Shown: positions 18,232 to 27,333 of the stretch, in pieces
How the letters are laid out: each line of letters begins with the position of its first letter
Position numbering within the stretch: the first letter of the stretch is position 1
NCBI GenBank assembly: GCA_938014215.1
Contig: CALLRW010000016.1
Span: 68,102-132,101, forward strand
Source of the DNA: an uncultured Alistipes sp.
GTDB taxonomy: Bacteria > Bacteroidota > Bacteroidia > Bacteroidales > Rikenellaceae
DNA: 64,000 nt
Direction: 5' to 3'
Notes under the pieces: generated by a model
Databases searched by the model: none
What the model was told of the DNA's origin: nothing
Seen by the model: the letters and a program-made list of their open reading frames with translations, nothing else
Program-made: the position numbers and the translations under genes

Positions 18232-20523
18232 TTACTCTTTCCGGTTTTTGCGGCCGTTGCGGTGTTGCGAACGGTGCCCGCGCGAGGAGGAGCGTCCCGA
18301 CGGGTTTTTCGATTCTCCCTTCGATTCACCCTTCGGAGCCCCTTTCGATTCTCCCTTTGCGGGGAGTCCCGGCAGCAGCAGTTCGAAATCGAGCTGTCGT
18401 TTCTGCAGATCGGCCCGCTTGACACGGATGCGCACGGGGCTACCCATCGTCAGTTTGATGCCGGTCGAGCGTCCGACGATCTCGTACTGCTGTTCGTCGA
18501 AGAGGAAGAAGTCGCCCTGAATATCCCGCAGGAACGACATACCCTCGATGTGGGTCTCGTCCAGTTCGACATAGACGCCCCACTCGGTGAGACCCGAGAC
18601 GTGGCCGTCGAACTCCTGTCCGATGCGCTCCTTCATGAACTCGACCATCTTGTACTTGATCGAGGCGCGTTCGGCCTCGGCGGCGATGACCTCACGGTCC
18701 GACGAACGGGCGCAGAGCTCCTCGACGGGCTCCTTGGGCACCGACTTTCCGCCCTCGAGGTAGTGGGCCAGCAGGCGGTGGACCATCATGTCGGGATAGC
18801 GGCGGATCGGCGAGGTGAAGTGCGTGTAGTAGGGGAATGCCAGACCGTAGTGGCCGATGTTGTCGGTCGAGTAGTAGGCCTTGGCCATCGAGCGTACGGC
18901 CATCGTCGTGACGGCGTTCTCCTCGGTCGTTCCCTTGATCTGCTTGAAGAGTTTGTTCATCTCCTTGGCCACGGCGCGCCCCTTCGAGGCCTTGAAGACG
19001 TGGCCGAAGCGGAGGATGAACTGCCGGAAGCGGTCGAGTTTCTCCTCGCTGGGCGAGTCGTGGACACGGAAGACCATCGTGCGGGGGATGGCGCGGCCCT
19101 TGTCGTTGCGGCGGTGGGCGCAGAACTCCGCCACGCGGCGGTTGGCCAGCAGCATGAACTCCTCGATCATCTGGTTCGACTCCTTCTGCTCCTTGAAGTA
19201 GACGCCGAGCGGTTTTCCGTTTTCGTCGAGTTTGAACTTCACCTCCTCGCGTTCGAACGAGATGGCTCCGTTCTTGAACCGCTGGGCGCGCAGGGCCTGA
19301 GCCAGGCGGTTGAGAGTGAGGATCTCCTCGGCGAAGTCGCCGCGACCGGTCTCGATCACCTCCTGAGCCTCGGCATAGGTGAAGCGGCGGTCGGAGTGGA
19401 TGACCGTGCGGCCAAACCACTCGTCGAGGATTTCGAGGTTCTCGTTCATCGTGAAGACGGCCGAGAAGCAGAGACTCGTCTCATTGGGGCGCAGCGAGCA
19501 GAGTTCGTTCGAGAGCCGTTCGGGGAGCATCGGCACGGTGCGGTCCACGAGATAGACCGACGTACCGCGCTCGACGGCCTCGTCGTCGAGGATCGTGTGG
19601 GGTTTGACGTAGTGGGTGACGTCGGCGATGTGGACGCCGATCTCCCAGACGCCGTCGCTGACCTTGCGCACCGAGAGGGCGTCGTCGAAGTCCTTGGCGT
19701 CGGCCGGGTCGACCGTGAAGGTGGTCACCTTGCGGAAGTCGCGCCGGCTGGCGATCTCGTGGGCCGTGACGCTGCCGTCGATGGCCTTGGCGGCCTCCTC
19801 GATCTCGGGTTCGAAGCGGTAGGGAAGTTCGTATTCGGCCAGGATGGCGTGCATTTCGGTGTCGTTGTTGCCGGCGATACCGAGCCGTTCGACCAGTTCG
19901 CCGACGGGGCTCTTGCTGCCGGGCTGCCAGTCGACGATGCGGACGACGACCTTTTCGCCGTCGCACACGTCGGGGTAGGTGCGCTTCGAGAGGTAGATGT
20001 CCATCGGCATGCGGCGCGAGTCGGCCTTGACGAAGATCTGGTGGGCGCCGACCTCGGCCACGCCGACATAGGGTTTGCGGCAGCGTTCGAGGATGCGTGT
20101 CACCTCGCCTTCGAACTTTCCGTCGCGGCCGCGGTGGATGACGGCCACCTCGACGCGGTCGCCGTCCAGGGCGTTTGCCGTGTTGCGGGGGTTGACGAAG
20201 ATATCCTCCTCCTGACCCTCGACCTCGACGTAGATTGCCCCCGACTGCGTCATGCTGGCCACACCCTCATAGAGCGGTCGGTGCTGCTGCGAGAGGCGGT
20301 ACTTTTCGCGCGAGCACTCCTCGACGATCCCCTCGTCGAACAGGCGGCTGAGGATCTCGAACGTCTCGCGGCGCCCCTCCTTCGAGGCACCGCCCGAGAC
20401 CGAGGCGAGGTATTTCAGCGTGAATTGCGTATTGGGGAAGTCGCGGAACATGTGGAGAATAATCTCCTCGCGCGGGGATCGTTTGGAGCCCTCTTTCGGG
20501 GCACGTTGTTGTTTTCTGTTCAT
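18232..20523 (-). CDS. rnr: ribonuclease R
   Basis: 763 residues from ATG 20523 (MNRKQQRAPKEG); the frame is open further upstream, but that part reads through the amidohydrolase gene and is not coding. Order: N-terminal helix-turn-helix-like domain (about 20-85), two cold-shock domains, the RNB catalytic domain with VDPADAKDFDDALSV (the Asp cluster that holds Mg2+) and LRPNETSLCFSA, then an S1 domain (FDGHVSGLTEWGVYV). A basic Lys/Arg/Ser/Gly-rich tail closes the protein. It is a 3'-5' exonuclease that degrades structured RNA. It starts 11 bases after the upstream amidohydrolase stop. Confidence 0.95.
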   Translation of the reverse strand: MNRKQQRAPKEGSKRSPREEIILHMFRDFPNTQFTLKYLASVSGGASKEGRRETFEILSRLFDEGIVEECSREKYRLSQQHRPLYEGVASMTQSGAIYVEVEGQEEDIFVNPRNTANALDGDRVEVAVIHRGRDGKFEGEVTRILERCRKPYVGVAEVGAHQIFVKADSRRMPMDIYLSKRTYPDVCDGEKVVVRIVDWQPGSKSPVGELVERLGIAGNNDTEMHAILAEYELPYRFEPEIEEAAKAIDGSVTAHEIASRRDFRKVTTFTVDPADAKDFDDALSVRKVSDGVWEIGVHIADVTHYVKPHTILDDEAVERGTSVYLVDRTVPMLPERLSNELCSLRPNETSLCFSAVFTMNENLEILDEWFGRTVIHSDRRFTYAEAQEVIETGRGDFAEEILTLNRLAQALRAQRFKNGAISFEREEVKFKLDENGKPLGVYFKEQKESNQMIEEFMLLANRRVAEFCAHRRNDKGRAIPRTMVFRVHDSPSEEKLDRFRQFILRFGHVFKASKGRAVAKEMNKLFKQIKGTTEENAVTTMAVRSMAKAYYSTDNIGHYGLAFPYYTHFTSPIRRYPDMMVHRLLAHYLEGGKSVPKEPVEELCARSSDREVIAAEAERASIKYKMVEFMKERIGQEFDGHVSGLTEWGVYVELDETHIEGMSFLRDIQGDFFLFDEQQYEIVGRSTGIKLTMGSPVRIRVKRADLQKRQLDFELLLPGLPAKGESKGAPKGESKGESKNPSGRSSSRGHRSQHRNGRKNRKE

Positions 20524-20534
20524 ATACTGAGTCT

Positions 20535-21668
20535 TTATTTTTCGAGAATCCGCAGGGCGAGTTCCTGCATGAAGCCGATGCCGACCTCGATGGCGCCCTC
20601 GTCGGGCGAGAAGGTGGCCGTATGCGAACGTCCGGCCCGGGCGCCGACGCCGAGGCGGTAGAAGAGCGACGGATAGAGCTTGCAGTAGAATCCGAAGTCC
20701 TCGGCCGTGGTCCGCAGCGGGAGCATCTCGATGCGCAGCCCCTGCTGGCGGGCGAGGGTGACGGCCTGCTTGACGAGGAGTTCGTCGTTGACCACGCAGG
20801 GGTATCCGTGGCTGATCTCGATCCGGGTCGAGACGCCGTAGCGCGAGTCGATCTCGGCGGCGATGTTTTCGATGCGCTGGTGGATGATCTTCCGTTCGCG
20901 TTCGTCGAATGTGCGGAGCGTTCCCTCCATGTAGACCTCGTCGGGGACGATGTTCGTGGCGCCGAGGGCCTCGACGCGGCCGATCGAGAGGACACACTCC
21001 TCGCCGTTGAGGGCCACCATGCGTGTGAGCAGTTCGGCGCCGGCCGCCACGGGGTCCTTTAACAGTTTGCGCATGGCGCCGTGGCCGCCCGTGCCGTGGA
21101 CGCGGAAGCGGAGCTCGTCGCTCGAAGCCATGTACTTTCCGGCGCGGAAGCCGAGGGTTCCTACCTCGAGCTGCGGTTCGACGTGTTCACCGATGACGGC
21201 GCGGATGTCGTACCCTTCGAAGGGCTTTTCGGCCAGCACGAGCGATGCCCCGCCGGGGTTGCACTCCTCGCCGGGCTGGAACAGTCCGAAGAGGGTTCCG
21301 CGGAAGTCGGCCTCGGCGGCCAGCCGCTTCAGGACGCCGAAGAGCACGGCGGCATGCATGTCGTGTCCGCAGGCGTGCATCACGCCGTTGTTCTGCGAGC
21401 GCCAGTCGAGGTCGTTGTGCTCGGTGATGGGCAGGGCGTCGATATCGGCACGCAGGACCAGGGCGCGGCGGTCGTTCTCCGCCGTGCGTTTGCCGCGCAG
21501 CGTGGCCAGGACGCCGGTATGGGCGATGCGGCGGTGTTCGATGCCGAGGCGGTCGAGCTGCTGCTCGATGAACGCGGCGGTTTCGTGCTCCCGGAACGAG
21601 AGCTCGGGGTGGGCGTGCAGGTGGCGCCTGAATTCGACGGGAGTCATCTCCCTTTCACAGTCTTCCAT
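20535..21668 (-). CDS. M20D-family amidohydrolase
   Basis: 377 residues. The N-terminal RRHLHAHPELSFREHET and MHACGHDMHAAVLFG are hallmarks of the M20D (HipO/AbgB-like) family, with Cys-Gly-His-Asp metal ligands; GEECNPGGA carries the catalytic Glu. These enzymes release acyl or acetyl groups from N-acyl amino acids, for example hippurate or N-acetyl-diaminopimelate. The substrate here cannot be told. It lies between metF (84-base gap upstream) and rnr (11-base gap), probably in one transcript with them. Confidence 0.88.
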   Translation of the reverse strand: MEDCEREMTPVEFRRHLHAHPELSFREHETAAFIEQQLDRLGIEHRRIAHTGVLATLRGKRTAENDRRALVLRADIDALPITEHNDLDWRSQNNGVMHACGHDMHAAVLFGVLKRLAAEADFRGTLFGLFQPGEECNPGGASLVLAEKPFEGYDIRAVIGEHVEPQLEVGTLGFRAGKYMASSDELRFRVHGTGGHGAMRKLLKDPVAAGAELLTRMVALNGEECVLSIGRVEALGATNIVPDEVYMEGTLRTFDERERKIIHQRIENIAAEIDSRYGVSTRIEISHGYPCVVNDELLVKQAVTLARQQGLRIEMLPLRTTAEDFGFYCKLYPSLFYRLGVGARAGRSHTATFSPDEGAIEVGIGFMQELALRILEK

Positions 21669-21752
21669 AAATCTCTTTCAAAATCAGCTTTCGGATCCGC
21701 CTCTGCGGGTCTCGGCGAGTTTCGGGGGCCTCGTCCGGGCGGATGCCGTTTT

Positions 21753-22721
21753 TCAGAAGAGCGCCGCGACGATCTTCTGAATGTTGTTCGTGCGGCTCAT
21801 CGTGTAGTAGTGCAGCACCGGCACGCCGGCCTGCATCAGTTCGCGGCTCTGGGCGATGGCCCACTCGATGCCGATCTGCTTGGCGTCGTCGGGATGGCTC
21901 CGCACCTCGCGGGCGAGCTCCTCGGGGATCTCGACGTGGAAGGTCTCGGGCAGCACCTCCAGATGACGCGGGGTCGAGAGGGGTTTCAGCCCCGGGATGA
22001 TCGGCACGGTGATCCCCGCCTCGCGGCAGCGGCGCACGAAGTCGAAGTACTTGCGGTTGTCGAAGAACAACTGCGTGATGACATACTCGGCGCCGGCCTC
22101 GATCTTGGCCTTCAGGTGGGCGATGTCGGAGGTGATGTCGCGGGCCTCGAAGTGGACCTCGGGGTAGCCGGCCACGCCGATCGAGAATTTCGAGTGGTGG
22201 CACTCCTCGACCTCGCCGTCGATGAAGCGGCCGTGGTTCATGTCGTCGATCTGGCGCACCAGGTCGATGGCATGGGCATGGCCCTGGGGGTGGGGGATGA
22301 ACCGGCGTTCGTTCTGCGACTTGTCGCCGCGCAGCGCCAGGACGTTGTGCAGCCCGAGGAAGTCCATGTCGATGAGCGTATCCTCGATGTCGTACTTCGA
22401 CAGTCCGCCGCAGATCAGGTGGGGGACCACCTCGACGCCGTATCGGTGCTGGATGGCGGCCGAGATGCCGACGGTGCCGGGTCTCCGGCGCACGACGTGC
22501 CATTCGACGCTGCCGTCCTCGCGCAGGGTCTCCTTGATCACCTCGCGGTGGAACGTGATGTTGATGTAGGCCGGCCGGTAGGGCATCAGCGGGTCGAGGG
22601 CGGCAAAGATCTTCTGGCTGCCGTCGCCCTTGAGCGGCGGGAGGAGTTCGACGGCGAAGCGGGTCTGCTTCGAGTCGATGGCCTGGTGGATGATATCGAC
22701 TACGTTCATGGTCGTTTGCAT
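21753..22721 (-). CDS. metF: 5,10-methylenetetrahydrofolate reductase
   Basis: 322 residues from ATG 22721, whose A is the last base of the metH stop (TGATG); ATG 22709 (MNVVDI) is an alternative. RFAVELLPPLKGDG is the start of the TIM barrel with the catalytic Glu; YINITFHRE, VPHLICGG, LALRGDK and YVITQLFFDN are family segments for flavin and folate binding. It makes 5-methyl-THF, the methyl donor used by MetH directly upstream, so the overlap couples two consecutive steps. The segment before 22721 in the same frame overlaps metH and is not coding. Confidence 0.96.
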   Translation of the reverse strand: MQTTMNVVDIIHQAIDSKQTRFAVELLPPLKGDGSQKIFAALDPLMPYRPAYINITFHREVIKETLREDGSVEWHVVRRRPGTVGISAAIQHRYGVEVVPHLICGGLSKYDIEDTLIDMDFLGLHNVLALRGDKSQNERRFIPHPQGHAHAIDLVRQIDDMNHGRFIDGEVEECHHSKFSIGVAGYPEVHFEARDITSDIAHLKAKIEAGAEYVITQLFFDNRKYFDFVRRCREAGITVPIIPGLKPLSTPRHLEVLPETFHVEIPEELAREVRSHPDDAKQIGIEWAIAQSRELMQAGVPVLHYYTMSRTNNIQKIVAALF

Positions 22722-25700
22722 CAGAGGTTGTTGGGGATGATCTTCTTGATCTGTTCGACCTCCATGCCGCGGCGGCGGGCGTAGTCGAGCAGCTGTTTGG
22801 TGTCGATCTTCCCCACGGAGAAGTACTCGGCGTCGGCGAAGAGGAGTCCGCACAGCGCCTCGCCGGGGTCGATCATCCAGTTTTCGGTCATCCGCATGCC
22901 GGTGGTTGCCTCGACGGCCAGCAGGTCGAAGACCTCGCGTTTGAGCGAGTGGTCGGGCGAGGCGGGGTAGCCGAAGGCCATGCGGCGGCCGCGGTATTCG
23001 CCGCGGATGATGCGCTGCGGGTCGATCCTCTCTTCGGTTTCGTAGCCCCACATCTGGCGCCGCACGAAGGTGTGCACCGCTTCGGCGAAGGCTTCGGTCA
23101 GCCGGTCGGCCAGCAACTTTGCGAGGATGGCCGAGTAGTCGTCGCCCTCCTTGCGGAAACGCTCCTCGAGCTCCCGCAGACCGATTCCGCCCGTCAGGGC
23201 GAAGCAGCCGATCCAGTCGCCCTTCGGGGCGATCCAGTCGGCCAGCGAGCAGTTCTCCTCGCCGCGGGTCTGGTTGCGCAGCATCGCAAGGCGGTGTTCG
23301 CGCCCCTTGGTGTCGGTGACGATGATGTCGTCGCGCTCCGAGCGGGCCGGGAAGATCCCCACGACCCCCTGCAGCGTCAGCAGGTGTTTGTCGCGGATGC
23401 GGGCCAGCAGCGCCCGGGCGTCGTCGAAGAGCTTGCGCGCCTCGGGACCCTTCTCGGGGTGGTCGAGGATCTCGGGGTAGTGCCCCTTGAGCCCCCAGGC
23501 CGGGAAGAAGAAGTTCCAGTCGATGAAGGGTTCGGCATCCGAAATATCGAAGTCCGGGAAGACCAGACGCCCCGTGTGGAGCGGCTTGACCGGTTCGTGG
23601 GCGGGTCGGTTGCGGCGGGCCTTGTGCACCTCGACGATCGGGATCAGGTCGCGGGCATTCATCCGCTGCCTGTACTCCTCGCGCAGGACGGCCTGCTGCC
23701 GCTTGACCTCTTCGGCATAGGCTGTTGCGTCGTCGCCGAGCAGCCGGGCCAGGATCTGCGTATTGCGGCTGGCGTTGGGCGAGTGGACCACGACGCCCGA
23801 ATAGACCGGTGCGATCTTCACGGCCGTATGGAGGTCCGACGTCGTGGCGCCGCCGATGATGACCGGGATGTGCAGCCCGCGGCGTTCGAGCTCCTCGCAG
23901 ACGTGGGCCATCTCGTCGAGCGACGGGGTGATCAGTCCGCTCAGACAGATCGCCTGCGCCCCCCAGGCCACGGCCTCGTCGACGATGCGCGAGGCCTCGA
24001 CCATGACGCCCAGGTCGCGGATTTCGTAGCCGTTGCAGGCCATCACCACCGAGACGATATTCTTGCCGATGTCGTGCACGTCGCCCTTGACCGTGGCGAT
24101 CAACACCTTTCCGGCCGAATGCGACGTTGCGGCGGCCCCCTGTTCGATGTAGGGGGTCAATACCGCCACGGCGCGTTTCATCACGCGGGCCGTCTTCACG
24201 ACCTGCGGCAGGAACATCTTCCCCTCGCCGAAGAGCGTTCCGACCTGCTCCATGGCGGGCATCAGCAGCTGGTCGATCACCGCCATCGGGCTGCCGAGCG
24301 TACGGTAACCTTCGAGGGCATCCTCCTCGATGAAGTCGGGGATTCCCTTGAGCATGGCGTGGCTGATTCGTTCGGCGAGCGGGGCGCTGCGCCAGGCATC
24401 GGGCTCCTGCACCTCCGTACGGGCGCTCTGCTGCACCCGGTGGGCATACTCCGTGAGCCGTTCGGCGGCATCCGCCCGGCGGCAGAGGATGACATCCTCG
24501 ACCCGTTCGAGCAGTTCGGGTTCAATCTCGCTGTAGACGCGCAGCATCTGCGGATTGACGATCCCCATATCCATCCCGGCGCGGATCGCATGGTAGAGGA
24601 ACGCCGAGTGCATCGCCTCGCGCACGGCGTTGTTGCCGCGGAAGGCGAACGAGAGGTTCGACACGCCGCCCGAGACCTTGGCATGGGGCAGATGCTCCTT
24701 GATCCAGCGCGTGGCGTCGATAAAGGCCTTGGCATATCCGTCGTGTTCGGGGATTCCGGTCGCCACGGCCAGCACGTTGGGGTCGAAGACGATGTCCTCG
24801 GCCGGGAATCCGTTTTCGGTCAGCAGCCGGTAGGCCCGCTGCGCCACTTCGATCTTGCGCTCGAAGGTGTCGGCTTGCCCCCGCTCGTCGAAGAGCATTA
24901 CCACGGCGGCGGCCCCGAAACGGTGGATCTCCGCGGCACGGCGCAGGAACTCCGCCTCGCCCTCCTTCAGGGAGATGGAGTTGACCACCGACTTGCCCTG
25001 CTCGACCTCGAGTCCCGCCTGGAGAACCTCCCATTTCGACGAGTCGATCATCACCGGCACGCGGGCTATTTCGGGTTCCGAGGCCATCAGGTTGAGAAAC
25101 GTGCGCATGGCCTCGACGCCGTCGATCAGGCCGTCATCCATGCAGACGTCGACCACCTGGGCTCCGGCCTCGACCTGTGCGCGAGCCACCGAGAGGGCCT
25201 CCTCGTAGTTGCCTTCGCGGATCAGACGGGCGAACCGGGCCGAACCGGCGACATTCGTCCGCTCGCCGATGTTGATGAAGTTGGCCTCGGGGACCACCCG
25301 CAGGGGTTCGAGTCCGGCGAGGATCGTTTCGTGACGCTGCTCGGGGAGCGGACGCGGCGCATAGCGATCGACGATCTTCGCCAGTTCGAAGATGTGGGCC
25401 GGGGTGGTGCCGCAGCATCCGCCGACGATGTTGACCAGTCCGCGGCGCATGTATTCGCCGACATCCTCGGCAAACATCGCCGGTGTTTCGTCGTACCCGC
25501 CCATGACGTTGGGCAGACCGGCATTCGGATGGGCCGAGATGCGGGTTTCGGCCACGGCGGCCAGCCGCTCGAGGTAGGGCAGCAGCTGCCGGGCCCCGAA
25601 GCCGCAGTTCAGACCGATCGACAGCAGCCGGGCGTGCGCAACCGAGGCGGCGAACGCCTCGACGGTCTGTCCCGAGAGGGTGCGGCCGCTGGCGTCGGCC

Positions 25701-26353
25701 AGTGTTCCGGAGACCATCACCGGGATCCGCCGCCCGAGCTCCTCGCAGAGGCGGTCGATGGCGTAGAGGGCGGCCTTGGCGTTGAGCGTGTCGAAGACCG
25801 TCTCGACGAGCAGCAGGTCGACCCCTCCCTCGATCAGACCGCGGGCCTGGTCCGTATAGGCCTCGACCAGCTGGCGGAAGGTCACCTCGCGCGAGGCGGG
25901 GTTGGCCACGTCGGCCGACATCGAGGCGGTGCGGTTCGTGGGGCCCATCGAGCCGGCCACGAAGCGCGGTTTCTGCGGATTGCGGGCCGTGAAGGCGTCG
26001 GCCGCCGCGCGGGCCACCTCGGCCGCCGCCCGCGAGATCTCGCGCGCAAGCCCCTCGAGGCGGTAGTCGGCCAGCGAGACGGCGTTGGCGTTGAACGAGT
26101 CGGTCTCGATGATGTCGGCACCGGCCTGCAGGTATTTTTCATGGATTTCTCGCACCACCTCGGGACGGGTCAGGACGAGCAGGTCGTTGCACCCCTTGAG
26201 CTGCACCTCCCATGTGCGGAAGCGCTCGCCGCGGTACTCCTCCTCTCCGAGCCCGTAGCTCTGGACCATCGTGCCGAATCCGCCGTCGAGCAGCAGGATG
26301 CGGCGCCCGAGACAGGCGAGCAGCGTATCGTTTTTCGTTTCTGCGGGAATCAT
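22721..26353 (-). CDS. metH: cobalamin-dependent methionine synthase
   Basis: 1210 residues, full length. Order: homocysteine-binding domain with zinc ligands (LNCGFGA and VGGCCGTTPAHI, about residues 250 and 315), pterin-binding domain starting at FINIGERTNVAGS (about 365), cobalamin cap and binding domain with DVHDIGKN (about residue 755, His being the lower cobalt ligand), and the C-terminal SAM-dependent reactivation domain. It moves the methyl group from 5-methyl-THF to homocysteine. It overlaps the upstream cyclase gene by ATGA and metF by one base. No cobalamin riboswitch is visible upstream of the operon. Confidence 0.98.
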   Translation of the reverse strand: MIPAETKNDTLLACLGRRILLLDGGFGTMVQSYGLGEEEYRGERFRTWEVQLKGCNDLLVLTRPEVVREIHEKYLQAGADIIETDSFNANAVSLADYRLEGLAREISRAAAEVARAAADAFTARNPQKPRFVAGSMGPTNRTASMSADVANPASREVTFRQLVEAYTDQARGLIEGGVDLLLVETVFDTLNAKAALYAIDRLCEELGRRIPVMVSGTLADASGRTLSGQTVEAFAASVAHARLLSIGLNCGFGARQLLPYLERLAAVAETRISAHPNAGLPNVMGGYDETPAMFAEDVGEYMRRGLVNIVGGCCGTTPAHIFELAKIVDRYAPRPLPEQRHETILAGLEPLRVVPEANFINIGERTNVAGSARFARLIREGNYEEALSVARAQVEAGAQVVDVCMDDGLIDGVEAMRTFLNLMASEPEIARVPVMIDSSKWEVLQAGLEVEQGKSVVNSISLKEGEAEFLRRAAEIHRFGAAAVVMLFDERGQADTFERKIEVAQRAYRLLTENGFPAEDIVFDPNVLAVATGIPEHDGYAKAFIDATRWIKEHLPHAKVSGGVSNLSFAFRGNNAVREAMHSAFLYHAIRAGMDMGIVNPQMLRVYSEIEPELLERVEDVILCRRADAAERLTEYAHRVQQSARTEVQEPDAWRSAPLAERISHAMLKGIPDFIEEDALEGYRTLGSPMAVIDQLLMPAMEQVGTLFGEGKMFLPQVVKTARVMKRAVAVLTPYIEQGAAATSHSAGKVLIATVKGDVHDIGKNIVSVVMACNGYEIRDLGVMVEASRIVDEAVAWGAQAICLSGLITPSLDEMAHVCEELERRGLHIPVIIGGATTSDLHTAVKIAPVYSGVVVHSPNASRNTQILARLLGDDATAYAEEVKRQQAVLREEYRQRMNARDLIPIVEVHKARRNRPAHEPVKPLHTGRLVFPDFDISDAEPFIDWNFFFPAWGLKGHYPEILDHPEKGPEARKLFDDARALLARIRDKHLLTLQGVVGIFPARSERDDIIVTDTKGREHRLAMLRNQTRGEENCSLADWIAPKGDWIGCFALTGGIGLRELEERFRKEGDDYSAILAKLLADRLTEAFAEAVHTFVRRQMWGYETEERIDPQRIIRGEYRGRRMAFGYPASPDHSLKREVFDLLAVEATTGMRMTENWMIDPGEALCGLLFADAEYFSVGKIDTKQLLDYARRRGMEVEQIKKIIPNNL

Positions 26354-27183
26354 TGTTCGATTATCTCTATTTCAAACAGTTTGCACCAGTTCTTGCCCGT
26401 GACGAAGAGGCGTTTTGCGTCGGGGTCCCAGGCGATGCCGTTCAGCACGTCGGTCTTGGGCGTGCGGTCCTCGTCGGGGAGCAGCCCCGTGAGGTCGACC
26501 ACCTCCTCGATGCGGCCCGTCGCCGGGTCGATGATGACGATCTGATCCGTCGTGTAGACGTTGGCCCAGATGCGGCCGTCGATCCACTCCAGTTCGTTGA
26601 GGAACGAGACGGGTTCGCCGCGGAAGGTCACCGTGACGTGCCCCTCGCGGCGGAACGTCGCCGGATCCACCGTGTAGAGGTTCGCCGAGCCGTCGCTCAT
26701 GTAGAGTTTCCGCCCGTCGGTGGTGATTCCCCACCCCTCGCCCGGGTAGCGGTGGTCGCGGATCTTCTCCAGCCGGCCGCCCTCGGTGATGCGGTAGACG
26801 TGGACGGTGTTCGACTGCCAGGTGAGCTGGAAGAGCACGTCGCCCAGAATGGCGATCCCTTCGCCGAACTCCGAGCGGGGCAGGCGGGCCAGGACGCGGC
26901 TCTCGCCCGTTTCGAGCGAGAGGGTCTGCACGACCGATTCGCCGTTCTGTCCGGTACCCTCCCACAGCCGGCCGTCGTGCCAGAGCAGTCCCTGGGTATA
27001 GGCCTGCGTCGAGTGGGGGTAGACCGCCTTGATGCGGTAGGAGTATTGCCGGGGTTCGGGTGCGGGTTTCTCCACCGTGTTGGTTTTCGGCGCTTTGCGC
27101 GAACGGGCCGGGGAGCTTCCGCAGCCGCTGAGCAGCGTGGCTGCCAGAAGTAGGATCGTTGCCAGTTTCATCATTCGGAACAA
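26350..27183 (-). CDS. glutaminyl-peptide cyclotransferase, lipoprotein
   Basis: 277 residues. Signal peptide with lipobox LLSGC. The body is a beta-propeller of the bacterial/plant glutamine cyclotransferase family: AYTQGLLWHDGRLWEGTGQNG, FGEGIAI, YPGEGWGIT, FLNELEWIDGRIWANV and VLNGIAWD are strong matches. It converts N-terminal Gln of peptides to pyroglutamate in the periplasm. The start at 27183 (MFRMMK) or the ATG a few codons later are both possible. Its stop overlaps metH by ATGA, an odd pairing because no functional link is obvious. Confidence 0.92.
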   Translation of the reverse strand: MFRMMKLATILLLAATLLSGCGSSPARSRKAPKTNTVEKPAPEPRQYSYRIKAVYPHSTQAYTQGLLWHDGRLWEGTGQNGESVVQTLSLETGESRVLARLPRSEFGEGIAILGDVLFQLTWQSNTVHVYRITEGGRLEKIRDHRYPGEGWGITTDGRKLYMSDGSANLYTVDPATFRREGHVTVTFRGEPVSFLNELEWIDGRIWANVYTTDQIVIIDPATGRIEEVVDLTGLLPDEDRTPKTDVLNGIAWDPDAKRLFVTGKNWCKLFEIEIIEQ

Positions 27184-27273
27184 TATAGCCTACAAAGTTA
27201 CGAAAAGCAAACCATATATCATAATTTCCTTTATATTATGGGGGTTTCTGTTGGGCGGATTGGAATAATTTCG

Positions 27274-27281
27274 TATCTTTG
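27274..27281 (+). promoter_or_regulatory. -7 promoter box of tig
   Basis: TATCTTTG matches TAnnTTTG exactly; a TTG at 27251-27253 lies about 20 bases upstream as a -33 element. The tig start is 53 bases downstream. The preceding TTTCG recurs at other promoters here. Confidence 0.7.
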
Positions 27282-27333
27282 CCTCCCGATTCCGAACGGA
27301 AAAACGTAAGAAATCAGATATAATAGATTCATT

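Noticed and set aside
22949..26545. 1198-codon ORF on the + strand
   Set aside because: Antisense to metH, which is fully recognisable; the translation has no domain.
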